Below, in pieces: positions 10,411-19,048 of a stretch of 64,000 bases of DNA. How positions within the stretch are numbered: the first letter of the stretch is position 1; each line of letters starts with the position of its first letter. The notes under the pieces are model-generated. The model searched no databases, was not told where the DNA came from, and was given only the letters and a program-made list of their open reading frames with translations. The translations under genes and the position numbers were made by a program. The stretch is taken from positions 4,464,001 to 4,528,000 of the forward strand of contig NC_021500.1 in assembly GCF_000410515.1 (NCBI RefSeq), read 5' to 3'. Source of the stretch: Enterobacter sp. R4-368. GTDB lineage: Bacteria > Pseudomonadota > Gammaproteobacteria > Enterobacterales > Enterobacteriaceae.

Positions 10411-10428
10411 GAACAACGAGGAGAGGGA

Positions 10429-11967
10429 TTAACGGCGGCGTTGACGCAAGCCCATCACCAGGGCGCCAAAGCCCAGCAAGGCGGTGATAATCCACAGCGG
10501 CCAGTTACCCGTGCGGGCATACGGCGTGAGACCAGAGGTTGGCGTCACCTTCGCGGTTAATACTTCACGAGTAAATTGCGGGATCATCGCCTGGATTTCA
10601 CCCTGCGGGCCAATGACCGCCGTGATGCCATTATTGGTGCTCCGCAACAGCGGGCGCGCCAGTTCCAGCGCACGCATCCGTGCCATCTGGAAGTGCTGCC
10701 ACGGGCCGATGGATTTGCCAAACCAGGCATCGTTTGAGATGGTCAGCAAGAAATCGGTTTCCGGACGGAAATTATCACGTACCTGCTCGCCAAGGATGAT
10801 TTCGTAGCAGATTGCCGCCGTCAGCGTTAGCCCATGCGCCGACAGCGGAGGCTGCACATAAGCGCCACGGCTGAATGAGGACATCGGCAAATCGAAGAAG
10901 GGGGCCAGCGGACGCAGAATCGACTCCAGCGGTACAAACTCGCCAAACGGTACCAGATGGTTTTTGTTGTAGCGATCGCTTGAGCTGTAGCTATAAGCGT
11001 TGTCTTTGCCCAGCGTAATGATGGTGTTGTAGGTATCGTAACGGTTTTGCTTATTGAGACGTGAATCGACAATCCCGGTGATAAGCGTACTGTTGTTTGC
11101 CCGCAGCAGATTATCCATGGCGCTTAAAAAGCGTTGCTGGTTAATTTCCAGATCCGGAATGGCAGACTCCGGCCAGATAATCAGCTGCGATTTACCCATC
11201 ACCTGCTCACTGGCTTCGCTGTAGATTTTCAGCGTATTGAGTAGCTGGTTTTCGTCCCACTTCATTGATTGTGGAATATTCCCCTGCACCATCGACACCT
11301 GAGTGGTGCGCTCCGGCAGCAGTTGATACCACTGGATATAACGCAGTGGGAAGGGCAGAGCAAACAACACGACGGCGACAACCAGCGGGCGCAAGCGACG
11401 CTGCGCTATCGCCAGTACCACCAGACCGCTCACCACCATCAGTAAGAAATTGATTGCTTCAACGCCAAGCACCGGCGCAAGACCTTTCAGCGGCCCATCT
11501 ATCTGGCTGTAACCAAACTGGAGCCACGGGAAACCGGTCAGCACCCAGCCGCGCAGGAACTCGGTAATTTGCCAGACAACCGGCGCGGCAACGGCCAGGC
11601 GCAACCAGGTAGTATGCGGCCACAGACGCGACAAAATACCGGCGAATAGCCCGGTGTAGAGCGACAGATAGGCCGCCAGCAGCACCACGAGGAAGATATT
11701 GACCGGGCCAGGCATGCCGCCAAACTGGGCGATGCTGACATATACCCAGTGCACACCGCTGCCAAACAGGCCAAGCCCCCAGAAATAACCAATCCAGGCA
11801 GCCTGCAACGGGCGGCGATTCAGGGTTAAACCCTGCAGACCAATCAGAGAGATAAGTGCGGCGGGCCAGAAGTCATAAGGAGAAAAAGCCAGCGTTCCGC
11901 TGGCTCCGAATAACAACGCCAGCAGCAGACGTATGCGCTGGCGCTCAAACAATGCGGCAAATACCAT
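10429..11967 (-). CDS. lnt: Lnt, apolipoprotein N-acyltransferase
   Basis: 512 residues, the E. coli length. This inner-membrane enzyme adds the third acyl chain to the N-terminal cysteine of lipoproteins, which LolCDE needs for export to the outer membrane. About six N-terminal membrane helices precede a periplasmic nitrilase-like domain from about residue 220. Of the Glu-Lys-Cys triad, the cysteine is C387 in AICYEII; the glutamate lies in IIWPESAIP. It follows corC by 5 bp, so the two are co-transcribed. Confidence 0.98.
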   Translation of the reverse strand: MVFAALFERQRIRLLLALLFGASGTLAFSPYDFWPAALISLIGLQGLTLNRRPLQAAWIGYFWGLGLFGSGVHWVYVSIAQFGGMPGPVNIFLVVLLAAYLSLYTGLFAGILSRLWPHTTWLRLAVAAPVVWQITEFLRGWVLTGFPWLQFGYSQIDGPLKGLAPVLGVEAINFLLMVVSGLVVLAIAQRRLRPLVVAVVLFALPFPLRYIQWYQLLPERTTQVSMVQGNIPQSMKWDENQLLNTLKIYSEASEQVMGKSQLIIWPESAIPDLEINQQRFLSAMDNLLRANNSTLITGIVDSRLNKQNRYDTYNTIITLGKDNAYSYSSSDRYNKNHLVPFGEFVPLESILRPLAPFFDLPMSSFSRGAYVQPPLSAHGLTLTAAICYEIILGEQVRDNFRPETDFLLTISNDAWFGKSIGPWQHFQMARMRALELARPLLRSTNNGITAVIGPQGEIQAMIPQFTREVLTAKVTPTSGLTPYARTGNWPLWIITALLGFGALVMGLRQRRR

Positions 11968-11972
11968 TTACA

Positions 11973-12851
11973 TTACTCATCCAGTTTCGGTTGCGGAGAA
12001 TCATCCGGCATTCTGACATGGACCTGAATAATACGTCGACTATCAGCCATAGCGACCTTGAATTGGTAACCATCAATGTCAATCGATTCGCCGCGCGCAG
12101 GCAAGTGACCAAACGCCTGCATCACCAGACCGCCAATGGTGTCTACTTCATCATCACTGAAGTGGGTGCCGAAGGTTTCATTGAAATCTTCAATCGGCGC
12201 CAGTGCGCGTACTGTCCATGTGTGGCGGCTAAGCTGGCGGAAATCGATATCTTCTTCTTCGTCATATTCGTCTTCGATTTCGCCGACAATAAGCTCGAGA
12301 ATATCTTCAATCGTCACCAGACCAGAAACGCCGCCGAACTCATCAATAACGATAGCCATATGGTAGCGCTGGGAACGGAACTCTTTCAGCATGCGATCAA
12401 CACGCTTGCTTTCCGGCACCACTACCGCCTGGCGTAACACTTTTTCCATGCTGAACGCTTCGGCGTCGCTGCGCATAAAAGGCAGCAAATCCTTAGCCAT
12501 CAGGATCCCTTCGATGTGATCTTTATCTTCGCTGATCACCGGGAAACGCGAGTGGGCAGACTCGATAATGACATCGAGACATTCGTCCAGCGTCTGGTTG
12601 CGTTTCAGGGTAATCATTTGGGAGCGGGGGATCATGATGTCGCGAACGCGCTGGTCCGCAATATCCATTACCCCTTCCAGCATGTCGCGCGTATCGTTGT
12701 CGATAAGCTCGTTCTGCCCGGAGTCTCGGATCAGTTCCAGCAGTTCATCACGGTTTTTCGGTTCGCCGTGAAAGAGCTGGCTGAGTAAAAGGGAGAAGAA
12801 TCCCTTTTTGTTGGTGGTGTTGTCGCTACTGTGTGAGTTATCGTCGCTCAT
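11973..12851 (-). CDS. corC: CorC (YbeX), CBS-domain protein linked to Mg/Co efflux
   Basis: 292 residues, the E. coli length when started at the ATG at 12851 ([10 protein letters not shown]); an upstream in-frame ATG at 12920 is rejected. Order: acidic N-terminus, two CBS domains around residues 70-190 ([10 protein letters not shown], then GILMAKDLL and [13 protein letters not shown]), a very acidic stretch ([12 protein letters not shown]) and a C-terminal CorC/HlyC transporter-associated domain. It is soluble, with no membrane anchor. Genetic work in Salmonella ties it to CorA-dependent Mg2+/Co2+ efflux. It sits in a ybeZ-ybeY-corC-lnt cluster. Confidence 0.96.
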   Translation of the reverse strand: MSDDNSHSSDNTTNKKGFFSLLLSQLFHGEPKNRDELLELIRDSGQNELIDNDTRDMLEGVMDIADQRVRDIMIPRSQMITLKRNQTLDECLDVIIESAHSRFPVISEDKDHIEGILMAKDLLPFMRSDAEAFSMEKVLRQAVVVPESKRVDRMLKEFRSQRYHMAIVIDEFGGVSGLVTIEDILELIVGEIEDEYDEEEDIDFRQLSRHTWTVRALAPIEDFNETFGTHFSDDEVDTIGGLVMQAFGHLPARGESIDIDGYQFKVAMADSRRIIQVHVRMPDDSPQPKLDE

Positions 12852-12956
12852 GGCGTCGTGTGGGTTCTCGTGTTGGTTAATCTGTCGCTCGTCGCGCGTA
12901 AACTCAGCGCCGGACGGCATTTTTAGCGAGTGGAGCGCAGCAATCTGCGCGCCAAC

Positions 12957-13424
12957 TTACTCTTTCTCGGAAATGTACGGATCCTCATAGCCCAGAGCAA
13001 GCATTATCTCTGTCTCGATCCCTTCCATCTCTTCGGCTTCATCATCCTCAATATGATCGTAACCGAGCAGGTGTAAACTACCGTGCACCACCATATGCGC
13101 CCAGTGTGCGTCCAGCGGTTTGCCTTGCTCCTGGGCTTCCTGTTCCACAACCTGGCGGCAAATGATCAAATCGCCAAGCAGCGGCATTTCGATGCCCAGC
13201 GGCGCTTCAAACGGGAAAGAGAGCACGTTAGTCGGCTTATCTTTCCCGCGGTAGGTCAGGTTCAGTTCATGGCTTTCCGCATTGTCGACCACGCGAATGG
13301 TGACTTCCGCTTCTTCCTGAAACTGTGGGATAACGGCGTCAAGCCACTTCTGGAACTGCGCTTCTTCCGGCAGGCCGCTGTTATCCTCACATGCCAGCTG
13401 TAGATCAAGGATCACCTGACTCAT
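12957..13424 (-). CDS. ybeY: YbeY, endoribonuclease/rRNA maturation factor
   Basis: 155 residues with the UPF0054 metal site [11 protein letters not shown], whose three histidines bind zinc. YbeY acts in 16S rRNA 3'-end maturation and ribosome quality control. The ATG overlaps the last codons of ybeZ by 4 bp, which couples translation of the pair, the common arrangement in bacteria. Confidence 0.97.
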   Translation of the reverse strand: MSQVILDLQLACEDNSGLPEEAQFQKWLDAVIPQFQEEAEVTIRVVDNAESHELNLTYRGKDKPTNVLSFPFEAPLGIEMPLLGDLIICRQVVEQEAQEQGKPLDAHWAHMVVHGSLHLLGYDHIEDDEAEEMEGIETEIMLALGYEDPYISEKE

Positions 13425-14467
13425 TTCTGCTCCTGCTCCTGGGCTTCGCGTTTGCGCTCGGCGGCCAGTTCTGCTTTACGTTTCTGTTCGGCCTCTTCCC
13501 AGACTTCATAGGCGATAACGATGCGGGCAACCACCGGATGGCGCACCACATCTTCACTGTGGAAGAAGTTAAAGCTGATTTCGTCGACGTTCGCCAGCAC
13601 TTCAATGGCGTGACGCAGACCGGACTTGGTGTTGCGCGGCAGGTCAATCTGCGTGACATCGCCGGTAATCACCGCTTTGGAGTTAAAGCCAATACGCGTC
13701 AGGAACATCTTCATCTGTTCGATGGTGGTGTTCTGGCTCTCATCAAGAATGATAAACGCGTCGTTTAGCGTACGACCGCGCATATAGGCTAACGGCGCGA
13801 CTTCAATGACGTTGCGCTCAATCAGCTTTTCGACGCGTTCAAAGCCAATCATTTCAAACAGCGCGTCATACAGCGGGCGCAGATAAGGATCGACTTTTTG
13901 GCTGAGATCGCCGGGCAGGAAGCCGAGTTTTTCACCTGCTTCTACCGCCGGGCGCGTCAGCAGAATGCGGCGTACTTCCTGACGTTCCAGTGCATCCACT
14001 GCTGCGGCGACCGCGAGGTAAGTTTTACCGGTTCCCGCCGGGCCAACGCCGAAGGTGATGTCGTGATCGAGCATATTGGCGACGTACTGCGCCTGGTTCG
14101 GCGTGCGCGGTTTAATCACACCACGCTTGGTCTTGATATGAATCGCTTTGCCGTACTCCGGCACGCTCTCGGCGCTCTGCTCCAGCACGCGCGCTTCTTT
14201 GATAGCCAGATGGATCTGTTCCGGTTCGATATCCTGGATCTGGCCGCGCATCGGCGCGGTATCGACATACAGGGTGCGCAGAATATCGGCGGCGGCATTA
14301 ACGCAAATTTCGCGTCCGGTGAGTTTGAAGTGATTATCGCGGCGGTTGATTTCGATGCCCAGTCGCCGCTCCAGTTGTTTGATGTTGTCGTCAAACGGGC
14401 CGCACAGACTTAGCAGACGTGCATTGTCCGCTGGCTCAAGGGTAATTTCACGCGTATCTATATTCAA
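13421..14467 (-). CDS. ybeZ: YbeZ, PhoH-family ATPase
   Basis: 348-residue PhoH-like P-loop protein. An N-terminal KH-like region (about 1-100) is followed by the ATPase domain with Walker [13 protein letters not shown], Walker [11 protein letters not shown] and sensor-like [14 protein letters not shown] charged Gln/Glu/Lys-rich tail ends the chain. Thought to be an RNA helicase-like partner of YbeY. The start [12 protein letters not shown] matches the current E. coli start. Confidence 0.96.
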   Translation of the reverse strand: MNIDTREITLEPADNARLLSLCGPFDDNIKQLERRLGIEINRRDNHFKLTGREICVNAAADILRTLYVDTAPMRGQIQDIEPEQIHLAIKEARVLEQSAESVPEYGKAIHIKTKRGVIKPRTPNQAQYVANMLDHDITFGVGPAGTGKTYLAVAAAVDALERQEVRRILLTRPAVEAGEKLGFLPGDLSQKVDPYLRPLYDALFEMIGFERVEKLIERNVIEVAPLAYMRGRTLNDAFIILDESQNTTIEQMKMFLTRIGFNSKAVITGDVTQIDLPRNTKSGLRHAIEVLANVDEISFNFFHSEDVVRHPVVARIVIAYEVWEEAEQKRKAELAAERKREAQEQEQK

Positions 14468-14574
14468 ACTGTTCCTCTTTTCGATGTGTCGAGGGCTATG
14501 CCCATTAGGGAATTATTCACGGCATATAAAGAAGTCGCAAGCATTGCGCAAGATGTTGGGGTCGGCGAGGGGAA

Positions 14575-14602
14575 AAGCAAGGCCTGCCAGAAATGGCAGG
14601 CC
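14575..14602 (-). terminator. miaB terminator
   Basis: On the minus strand, stem GGCCTGCCA / TGGCAGGCC with loop TTTC, followed by TTGCTTTTC. It lies 8-30 bp past the miaB stop and separates miaB from ybeZ. Confidence 0.8.
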
Positions 14603-14609
14603 GGTGGTA

Positions 14610-16034
14610 TTACGGTTGGTACAGACCGACGCCGAGGTCGTTCTCTTTACGCGTACGGGCAATAACAGATTGTGGCGATTCCACCACACGCAGACCCATT
14701 TCTTCTTCGGTACGCACCAGCACGCCGCGCAGGGAGTTCGGGTAGACATCGACGATTTCCACATCGACAAATTTACCGATCATCTCTGGCTTGCCTTCGA
14801 AGTTCACCACGCGGTTATTTTCGGTGCGGCCGGACAGCTCCATGATGTTCTTACGCGAAGTCCCTTCCACCAGGATGCGCTGCGTCGTGCCAAGCATACG
14901 GCGGCTCCAGGCCATCGCTTGCTGGTTAATACGCTCTTGCAGAATGTACAGGCGCTGTTTTTTCTCCTCTTCCGGCACATCATCTACCATATCGGCAGCG
15001 GGCGTGCCCGGGCGTGCGGAGAAGATAAAGCTGTAGCTCATGTCGAAGTTAACATCGGCAATCAGCTTCATGGTTTTTTCGAAATCTTCGGTGGTCTCAC
15101 CCGGGAAGCCGACGATAAAGTCGGAGCTAATCTGAATGTCCGGGCGCGCCTCGCGTAGCTTACGGATGATCGCTTTGTATTCCAGCGCGGTATGCGTGCG
15201 GCTCATCAGATTCAGTATGCGGTCAGAACCACTTTGCACCGGCAGATGCAGGAAGCTCACCAGCTCCGGCGTGTCGCGATAGACGTCAATGATGTCATCG
15301 GTGAACTCAATAGGGTGGCTGGTGGTGAAACGGATGCGATCGATACCATCAATCGCCGCCACCAGACGCAGCAGTTCGGCAAAGGTGCCGATACTGCCGT
15401 CAAAGTTCTCACCGCGCCAGGCGTTCACGTTCTGGCCGAGCAGGTTCACTTCACGCACGCCCTGCGCCGCCAGTTGCGCGATCTCAAACAGGATGTCATC
15501 GGCAGGGCGGCTGACTTCTTCACCACGGGTATAAGGCACCACGCAGTAAGTGCAGTATTTGTTACAGCCTTCCATGATCGATACAAACGCGGTCGGACCT
15601 TCGGCGCGCGGTTCCGGCAAACGGTCGAATTTTTCAATTTCCGGGAAGCTGATATCGACTACCGGGCTACGGGTGCCGCGCACGGAGTTGATCATTTCCG
15701 GCAAGCGGTGCAGGGTTTGTGGCCCAAAAATAATGTCGACATAGTGCGCGCGCTGGCGAATATGATCGCCTTCCTGAGACGCCACGCAGCCGCCAACACC
15801 GATAATCAGATCGGGGTTTTTCTCTTTCAGCAGCTTCCAGCGGCCCAACTGATGGAAGACTTTTTCCTGAGCCTTTTCACGGATTGAGCAGGTATTAAGC
15901 AGCAGCACATCCGCTTCTTCCGCCACCTCGGTCAGTTGATAGCCGTGCGTGGCATCCAGCAGATCGGCCATCTTCGATGAATCGTATTCGTTCATCTGAC
16001 AGCCCCAGGTTTTTATGTGGAGTTTTTTTGTCAT
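14610..16034 (-). CDS. miaB: MiaB, tRNA-2-methylthio-N6-dimethylallyladenosine synthase
   Basis: 474 residues, the E. coli length. This radical-SAM enzyme adds the 2-methylthio group at A37 of tRNAs reading UNN codons. Domains: N-terminal UPF0004 with three cluster cysteines (first in WGCQMNEYD), radical SAM with CNKYCTYC (the CxxxCxxC loop), and a C-terminal TRAM domain ending in [11 protein letters not shown]. It is transcribed alone, divergent from ubiF. Confidence 0.98.
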   Translation of the reverse strand: MTKKLHIKTWGCQMNEYDSSKMADLLDATHGYQLTEVAEEADVLLLNTCSIREKAQEKVFHQLGRWKLLKEKNPDLIIGVGGCVASQEGDHIRQRAHYVDIIFGPQTLHRLPEMINSVRGTRSPVVDISFPEIEKFDRLPEPRAEGPTAFVSIMEGCNKYCTYCVVPYTRGEEVSRPADDILFEIAQLAAQGVREVNLLGQNVNAWRGENFDGSIGTFAELLRLVAAIDGIDRIRFTTSHPIEFTDDIIDVYRDTPELVSFLHLPVQSGSDRILNLMSRTHTALEYKAIIRKLREARPDIQISSDFIVGFPGETTEDFEKTMKLIADVNFDMSYSFIFSARPGTPAADMVDDVPEEEKKQRLYILQERINQQAMAWSRRMLGTTQRILVEGTSRKNIMELSGRTENNRVVNFEGKPEMIGKFVDVEIVDVYPNSLRGVLVRTEEEMGLRVVESPQSVIARTRKENDLGVGLYQP

Positions 16035-16205
16035 CGACTTGCTCTTGCTTAAGTTCGTATACCCTGAGTATGACGGGTATCAGCCAGGATTGCAGGCCGC
16101 GTATTGTAATGCTTTGGTCGCGTGCTGACCAGTATGACGGTTGTCAGCCTCAAGGGGTAAAAAATCCGGTAAACTTAACGGATTCTCGTTGAAGGACAAG
16201 TAGCC

Positions 16206-17381
16206 ATGACAAATCAATCCACTGAAGTTGCCATCGTTGGCGGCGGAATGGTCGGCGGAGCGCTGGCGCTGGGGCTGGCGCAACATGGTTTTGCCGTGAC
16301 CGTGATTGAAAAACAGGAACCCGCGGCGTTTGATGCAACGTTACCGCCGGACGTACGTATTTCGGCAATCAGTGCCGCATCGGTGGCGTTACTCCGCGGG
16401 CTGGGCGTCTGGGAGAACATTCAGGCCATGCGCTGTCACCCTTATCGGCAACTGGAAACCTGGGAGTGGGAAAATGCGCATGTGCTGTTCGACGCTCGCG
16501 AGCTGAAGTTGCCGCTGCTCGGTTACATGGTTGAAAACACGGTGCTCCAGCGTGCGCTGTGGGAGGCGTTACAGGCGCACCCGCAGGTAACGCTACTTAC
16601 GGCGAAAGAATTAACCGCGCTGCATGCGCACGATGCGCATCAGCAATTAACGTTTGCGGATGGTGATACGTTAACCGCGAAACTGGTGGTAGGGGCCGAT
16701 GGCGCGAATTCCTGGGTACGACAAGCGGCGGGAATTGGCATTCACGCCTGGCAGTATCAGCAATCCTGCATGTTGATCACCGTTCAGTGCGAACACGAAG
16801 CGGGTGACAGCACCTGGCAACATTTCACGCCTGCTGGTCCGCATGCCTTTTTACCGCTGTTTGATAACTGGGCATCGCTGGTGTGGTATGACAGCCCGGC
16901 GCGTATTCGTCAGTTGCAGACATTAACGATGGCGCAACTGGAGCAGGAGATTGCCCGACATTTCCCGGCGCGCTTAGGTGCCGTTAAACCGGTTGCTGCG
17001 GCCTCTTTTCCGCTGACTCGCCGCCATGCTCTGCAGTATGTCAGGCCGGGGCTGGCGCTGGTGGGCGACGCAGCGCATACCATTCATCCGTTGGCCGGGC
17101 AGGGCGTTAATCTGGGGTATCGCGATGTGGATGCGCTGCTGGATGTGCTGACCAGCGCGCGTGTGCAGGCGGAAGCCTGGGCCAGCCACGCGGTGTTGAA
17201 GCGTTATCAGACGCGACGTATGGCGGATAACTTTATTATGCAAAGCGGGATGGATCTGTTTTACGCCGGATTCAGTAACTCCCTCGGTCCGGTGCGGCTG
17301 CTGCGCAATATCGGTCTGATGGCGGCGGATCGCGCCGGTGTGCTGAAACGGCAGGCGCTGAAGTACGCATTAGGATTATAA
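16206..17381 (+). CDS. ubiF: UbiF, ubiquinone-biosynthesis C6 hydroxylase
   Basis: 391-residue flavoprotein monooxygenase of the UbiH/COQ6 family that carries out the last ring hydroxylation of ubiquinone synthesis (DMQ to demethylubiquinol). The N-terminal FAD fold reads IVGGGMVGGALALGLAQHG and the C-terminal one GDAAHTIHPLAGQGVN, with the intervening DG motif in VVGADGANS. An AAGGA box precedes the ATG. A perfect 9-bp stem-loop follows the stop. Confidence 0.97.
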   Translation: MTNQSTEVAIVGGGMVGGALALGLAQHGFAVTVIEKQEPAAFDATLPPDVRISAISAASVALLRGLGVWENIQAMRCHPYRQLETWEWENAHVLFDARELKLPLLGYMVENTVLQRALWEALQAHPQVTLLTAKELTALHAHDAHQQLTFADGDTLTAKLVVGADGANSWVRQAAGIGIHAWQYQQSCMLITVQCEHEAGDSTWQHFTPAGPHAFLPLFDNWASLVWYDSPARIRQLQTLTMAQLEQEIARHFPARLGAVKPVAAASFPLTRRHALQYVRPGLALVGDAAHTIHPLAGQGVNLGYRDVDALLDVLTSARVQAEAWASHAVLKRYQTRRMADNFIMQSGMDLFYAGFSNSLGPVRLLRNIGLMAADRAGVLKRQALKYALGL

Positions 17382-17386
17382 AAGGT

Positions 17387-17407
17387 CTGCGGGCGCAGCG
17401 CCCGCAG
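17387..17407. terminator. Hairpin between convergent ubiF and the 17411 gene
   Basis: CTGCGGGCG / CGCCCGCAG, a 9-bp perfect stem with loop CAG, 5 bp after the ubiF stop and 3 bp past the stop of the opposing gene. There is no U tract on either side, so it probably works as a shared 3'-end structure. Confidence 0.6.
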
Positions 17408-17410
17408 TAC

Positions 17411-17998
17411 TCACATAATGGCCAATAACTTATCCAGTGCCGTGTGCGCGCCTTTTTTGTCGATAAAAAAGGCCTGATACCCATCAATCCCTTCAAGCTG
17501 TTGCAGCGCCCATTCACCATTGTGCATTTTGCGCAGCAACAGCACTGTGCGGTAAAGCGGCACCAGCAGAATAATCAGCGCCACGAAGGCTGCCGCCCCA
17601 TACCCAGGGGAGAGCGGGTTTGCGCTGGCCTGTTGCACCAGTAGCGCGACAGACGCAACTTGCAGCACGAGCCTGGCGAGCAGTGTCCGCATACAGAATT
17701 GCTGAAGGCGCTGTGGCGTAGAAAAGCAGGGATTTTTCAGCGATGAGCGTGTTTCCTGCACCGGAATGCCCTGCACATACACCGTCCAGTGAGTTGTCTC
17801 TTTCAGCAGCAGGGCCTGGCCGCTTTCGCTCAGCGTATGCAGACGCATGGATATGACAACCGGGAAGATCAACCCAATACAGAGGCCATAAAAGATCGGC
17901 GCGGAGAGGCCCATAAAAGCAAGACCGAAACCGGTCACCACAAAAAGTAAATACAGCGGGGCATAAATTAACAGGGCAGTGTTTTGATAGTTCATCAT
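17411..17998 (-). CDS. Unrecognised four-helix membrane protein
   Basis: 195 residues; I do not recognise the family. Two hydrophobic segments lie near the N-terminus (about 8-28 and 31-50, the second ending SMRLHTLSESG), then a polar, probably cytosolic region of about 50 residues, then two more (about 104-124 and 131-152), and a polar C-terminus (GIDGYQAFFIDKKGAHTALDKLL). Two ATGs start the frame (17998 and 17995). It occupies the gap between ubiF and the tRNA cluster, which is empty in E. coli. The tRNA terminator lies upstream, so it needs its own promoter within about 80 bp. That it is a gene is likely from length and protein-like composition; the function is unknown. Confidence 0.75.
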   Translation of the reverse strand: MMNYQNTALLIYAPLYLLFVVTGFGLAFMGLSAPIFYGLCIGLIFPVVISMRLHTLSESGQALLLKETTHWTVYVQGIPVQETRSSLKNPCFSTPQRLQQFCMRTLLARLVLQVASVALLVQQASANPLSPGYGAAAFVALIILLVPLYRTVLLLRKMHNGEWALQQLEGIDGYQAFFIDKKGAHTALDKLLAIM

Positions 17999-18079
17999 GC
18001 TGGCTCAGAGGAGAGAGGCGGGTAAATTACCATACGGTTTATGCAGTGATTAACTACCAACATCCGGGGATGTGCAGAA

Positions 18080-18113
18080 AACAAAAAAGCCCGCCGAAGC
18101 GAGCTTTTTTGCA
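18080..18113 (-). terminator. Terminator of the tRNA operon
   Basis: Minus strand: GCTCGC-TTCG-GCGGGC stem with a UUCG tetraloop (one G-U pair), preceded by A6 and followed by T6, a few bases past the last tRNA-Gln. A classic intrinsic terminator. Confidence 0.88.
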
Positions 18114-18118
18114 CTGTG

Positions 18119-18193
18119 TGGCTGGGGTACGAGGATTCGAACCTCGGAATGGTGGAATCAGAATCCACTGCCTTACCGCTTGGCGATACCCCA
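18119..18193 (-). tRNA. glnX: tRNA-Gln(CUG)
   Basis: 75 nt with encoded CCA. The acceptor strand starts TGGGGTATCGCCA, the anticodon loop reads TTCTGAT (CTG), and the T arm holds GGTTCGAATCC. It is the last gene of the metT-leuW-glnU-glnW-metU-glnV-glnX order known from E. coli. The anticodon stem differs from E. coli as I recall it (GTGG.. rather than CCGG..). Confidence 0.96.
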
Positions 18194-18226
18194 AAAGTGC
18201 GTTCGCGAAAGCAAACGTCTTTGAGA

Positions 18227-18301
18227 TGGCTGGGGTACGAGGATTCGAACCTCGGGATGGTGGAATCAGAATCCACTGCCTTACCGCTTGGCGATACCCC
18301 A
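18227..18301 (-). tRNA. glnV: tRNA-Gln(CUG)
   Basis: 75 nt with encoded CCA, anticodon CTG. Differs from the neighbouring copy (18119-18193) by a single base at the edge of the T arm (CCCGAGG against TCCGAGG), so the pair is a recent or gene-converted tandem duplicate. Confidence 0.96.
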
Positions 18302-18347
18302 ACAAATCTTTTTTCAGGTTTAACGTCTTAACATTAGACCTTAAATA

Positions 18348-18424
18348 TGGTGGCTACGACGGGAATCGAACCTGTGACCCCAGCATTATGAGTGCTGTGC
18401 TCTAACCAGCTGAGCTACGTAGCC
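18348..18424 (-). tRNA. metU: tRNA-Met (elongator, CAU)
   Basis: 77 nt with encoded CCA, acceptor start GGCTACGTAGCTC and anticodon loop CTCATAA. The same sequence recurs at 18754-18830. The G-C acceptor start and TAGCTC D arm fit elongator rather than initiator tRNA. Confidence 0.96.
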
Positions 18425-18452
18425 AAGTTTTACTGCTTTTCCAGTCATCGAC

Positions 18453-18527
18453 TGGCTGGGGTACCTGGATTCGAACCAGGGAATGCCGGTATCAAAAACC
18501 GGTGCCTTACCGCTTGGCGATACCCCA
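18453..18527 (-). tRNA. glnW: tRNA-Gln(UUG)
   Basis: 75 nt with encoded CCA. Anticodon loop TTTTGAT gives UUG; anticodon stem ACCGG/CCGGC-type pairing is intact. Identical over its length to the next copy upstream at 18563-18637. Confidence 0.96.
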
Positions 18528-18562
18528 ACGACTAGTGCGTTTCGCAGGAGTCGAAGAAGAGA

Positions 18563-18637
18563 TGGCTGGGGTACCTGGATTCGAACCAGGGAATGCCGGT
18601 ATCAAAAACCGGTGCCTTACCGCTTGGCGATACCCCA
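18563..18637 (-). tRNA. glnU: tRNA-Gln(UUG)
   Basis: 75 nt with encoded CCA, anticodon TTG. Tandem duplicate of 18453-18527, separated by a 35-bp spacer. Confidence 0.96.
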
Positions 18638-18660
18638 TCCGTGCAACGCTTACCTGGGAA

Positions 18661-18745
18661 TGGTGCGGGAGGCGAGACTTGAACTCGCACACCTTGCGGC
18701 GCCAGAACCTAAATCTGGTGCGTCTACCAATTTCGCCACTCCCGC
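18661..18745 (-). tRNA. leuW: tRNA-Leu(UAG)
   Basis: 85 nt with encoded CCA and a long variable arm, as expected for class II leucine tRNAs. The acceptor starts GCGGGAGTGGCG and the anticodon loop reads TTTAGGT (TAG, reading CUN). Confidence 0.96.
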
Positions 18746-18753
18746 AAAAAAGA

Positions 18754-18830
18754 TGGTGGCTACGACGGGAATCGAACCTGTGACCCCAGCATTATGAGTG
18801 CTGTGCTCTAACCAGCTGAGCTACGTAGCC
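18754..18830 (-). tRNA. metT: tRNA-Met (elongator, CAU)
   Basis: 77 nt with encoded CCA, same sequence as 18348-18424. First gene of the seven-tRNA operon, about 40 bp after the promoter. Confidence 0.96.
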
Positions 18831-18868
18831 ATCTTTTTTCGCGTTACCTTATCGGCGTTGCGGGGCGC

Positions 18869-18897
18869 ATTATGCGTATTGGGCCTTACAGCGTCAA
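18869..18897 (-). promoter_or_regulatory. Promoter of the tRNA operon, stringent type
   Basis: Minus strand: -35 TTGACG (18892-18897), a 17-bp spacer, -10 CATAAT (18869-18874), then the G+C-rich discriminator GCGCCCCG. Such discriminators mark stable-RNA promoters shut down by ppGpp/DksA. It lies about 40 bp before metT. Confidence 0.85.
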
Positions 18898-19002
18898 TAC
18901 CTTTTTCATCGAAAATTGCCGGAATGTGACTGTTTGGTTAGGTTGCGAACAGCATGACGCTTTATTGGGCGAAAATTGATTTTATTCATTAAATCAGCGC
19001 AC

Positions 19003-19032
19003 AAAAAACAACAGGCCCCGCAGGGCCTGTAA
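19003..19032 (-). terminator. asnB terminator
   Basis: Minus strand: ACAGGCCC-TGC-GGGGCCTGT (8-9 bp stem) followed by TGTTTTTTG, about 20 bp past the asnB stop. It separates asnB from the tRNA promoter. Confidence 0.85.
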
Positions 19033-19048
19033 GAATAACCATTACTTA

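Larger units (their letters stand above)
10044..10428. other. Gap between gltI and lnt (gltI leader, REP-like hairpin)
   Basis: 385 bp without a credible gene. The gltI-proximal part holds the leader with its C/A-rich GcvB-type site. The part next to lnt holds a REP-like hairpin. The few short open frames have no ribosome-binding site and overlap the leader. The gltI promoter must lie here, but I could not pick a convincing -35/-10 pair. Confidence 0.6.

Noticed and set aside
14346..15158. 270-codon plus-strand frame across the ybeZ-miaB gap
   Set aside because: It overlaps both genes antisense and crosses the miaB terminator; no start signal or recognisable protein.
18046..18405. Open frames through the tRNA cluster on both strands
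   Set aside because: They translate tRNA sequence; the repeated peptide GVRGFEPR comes from repeated T arms.
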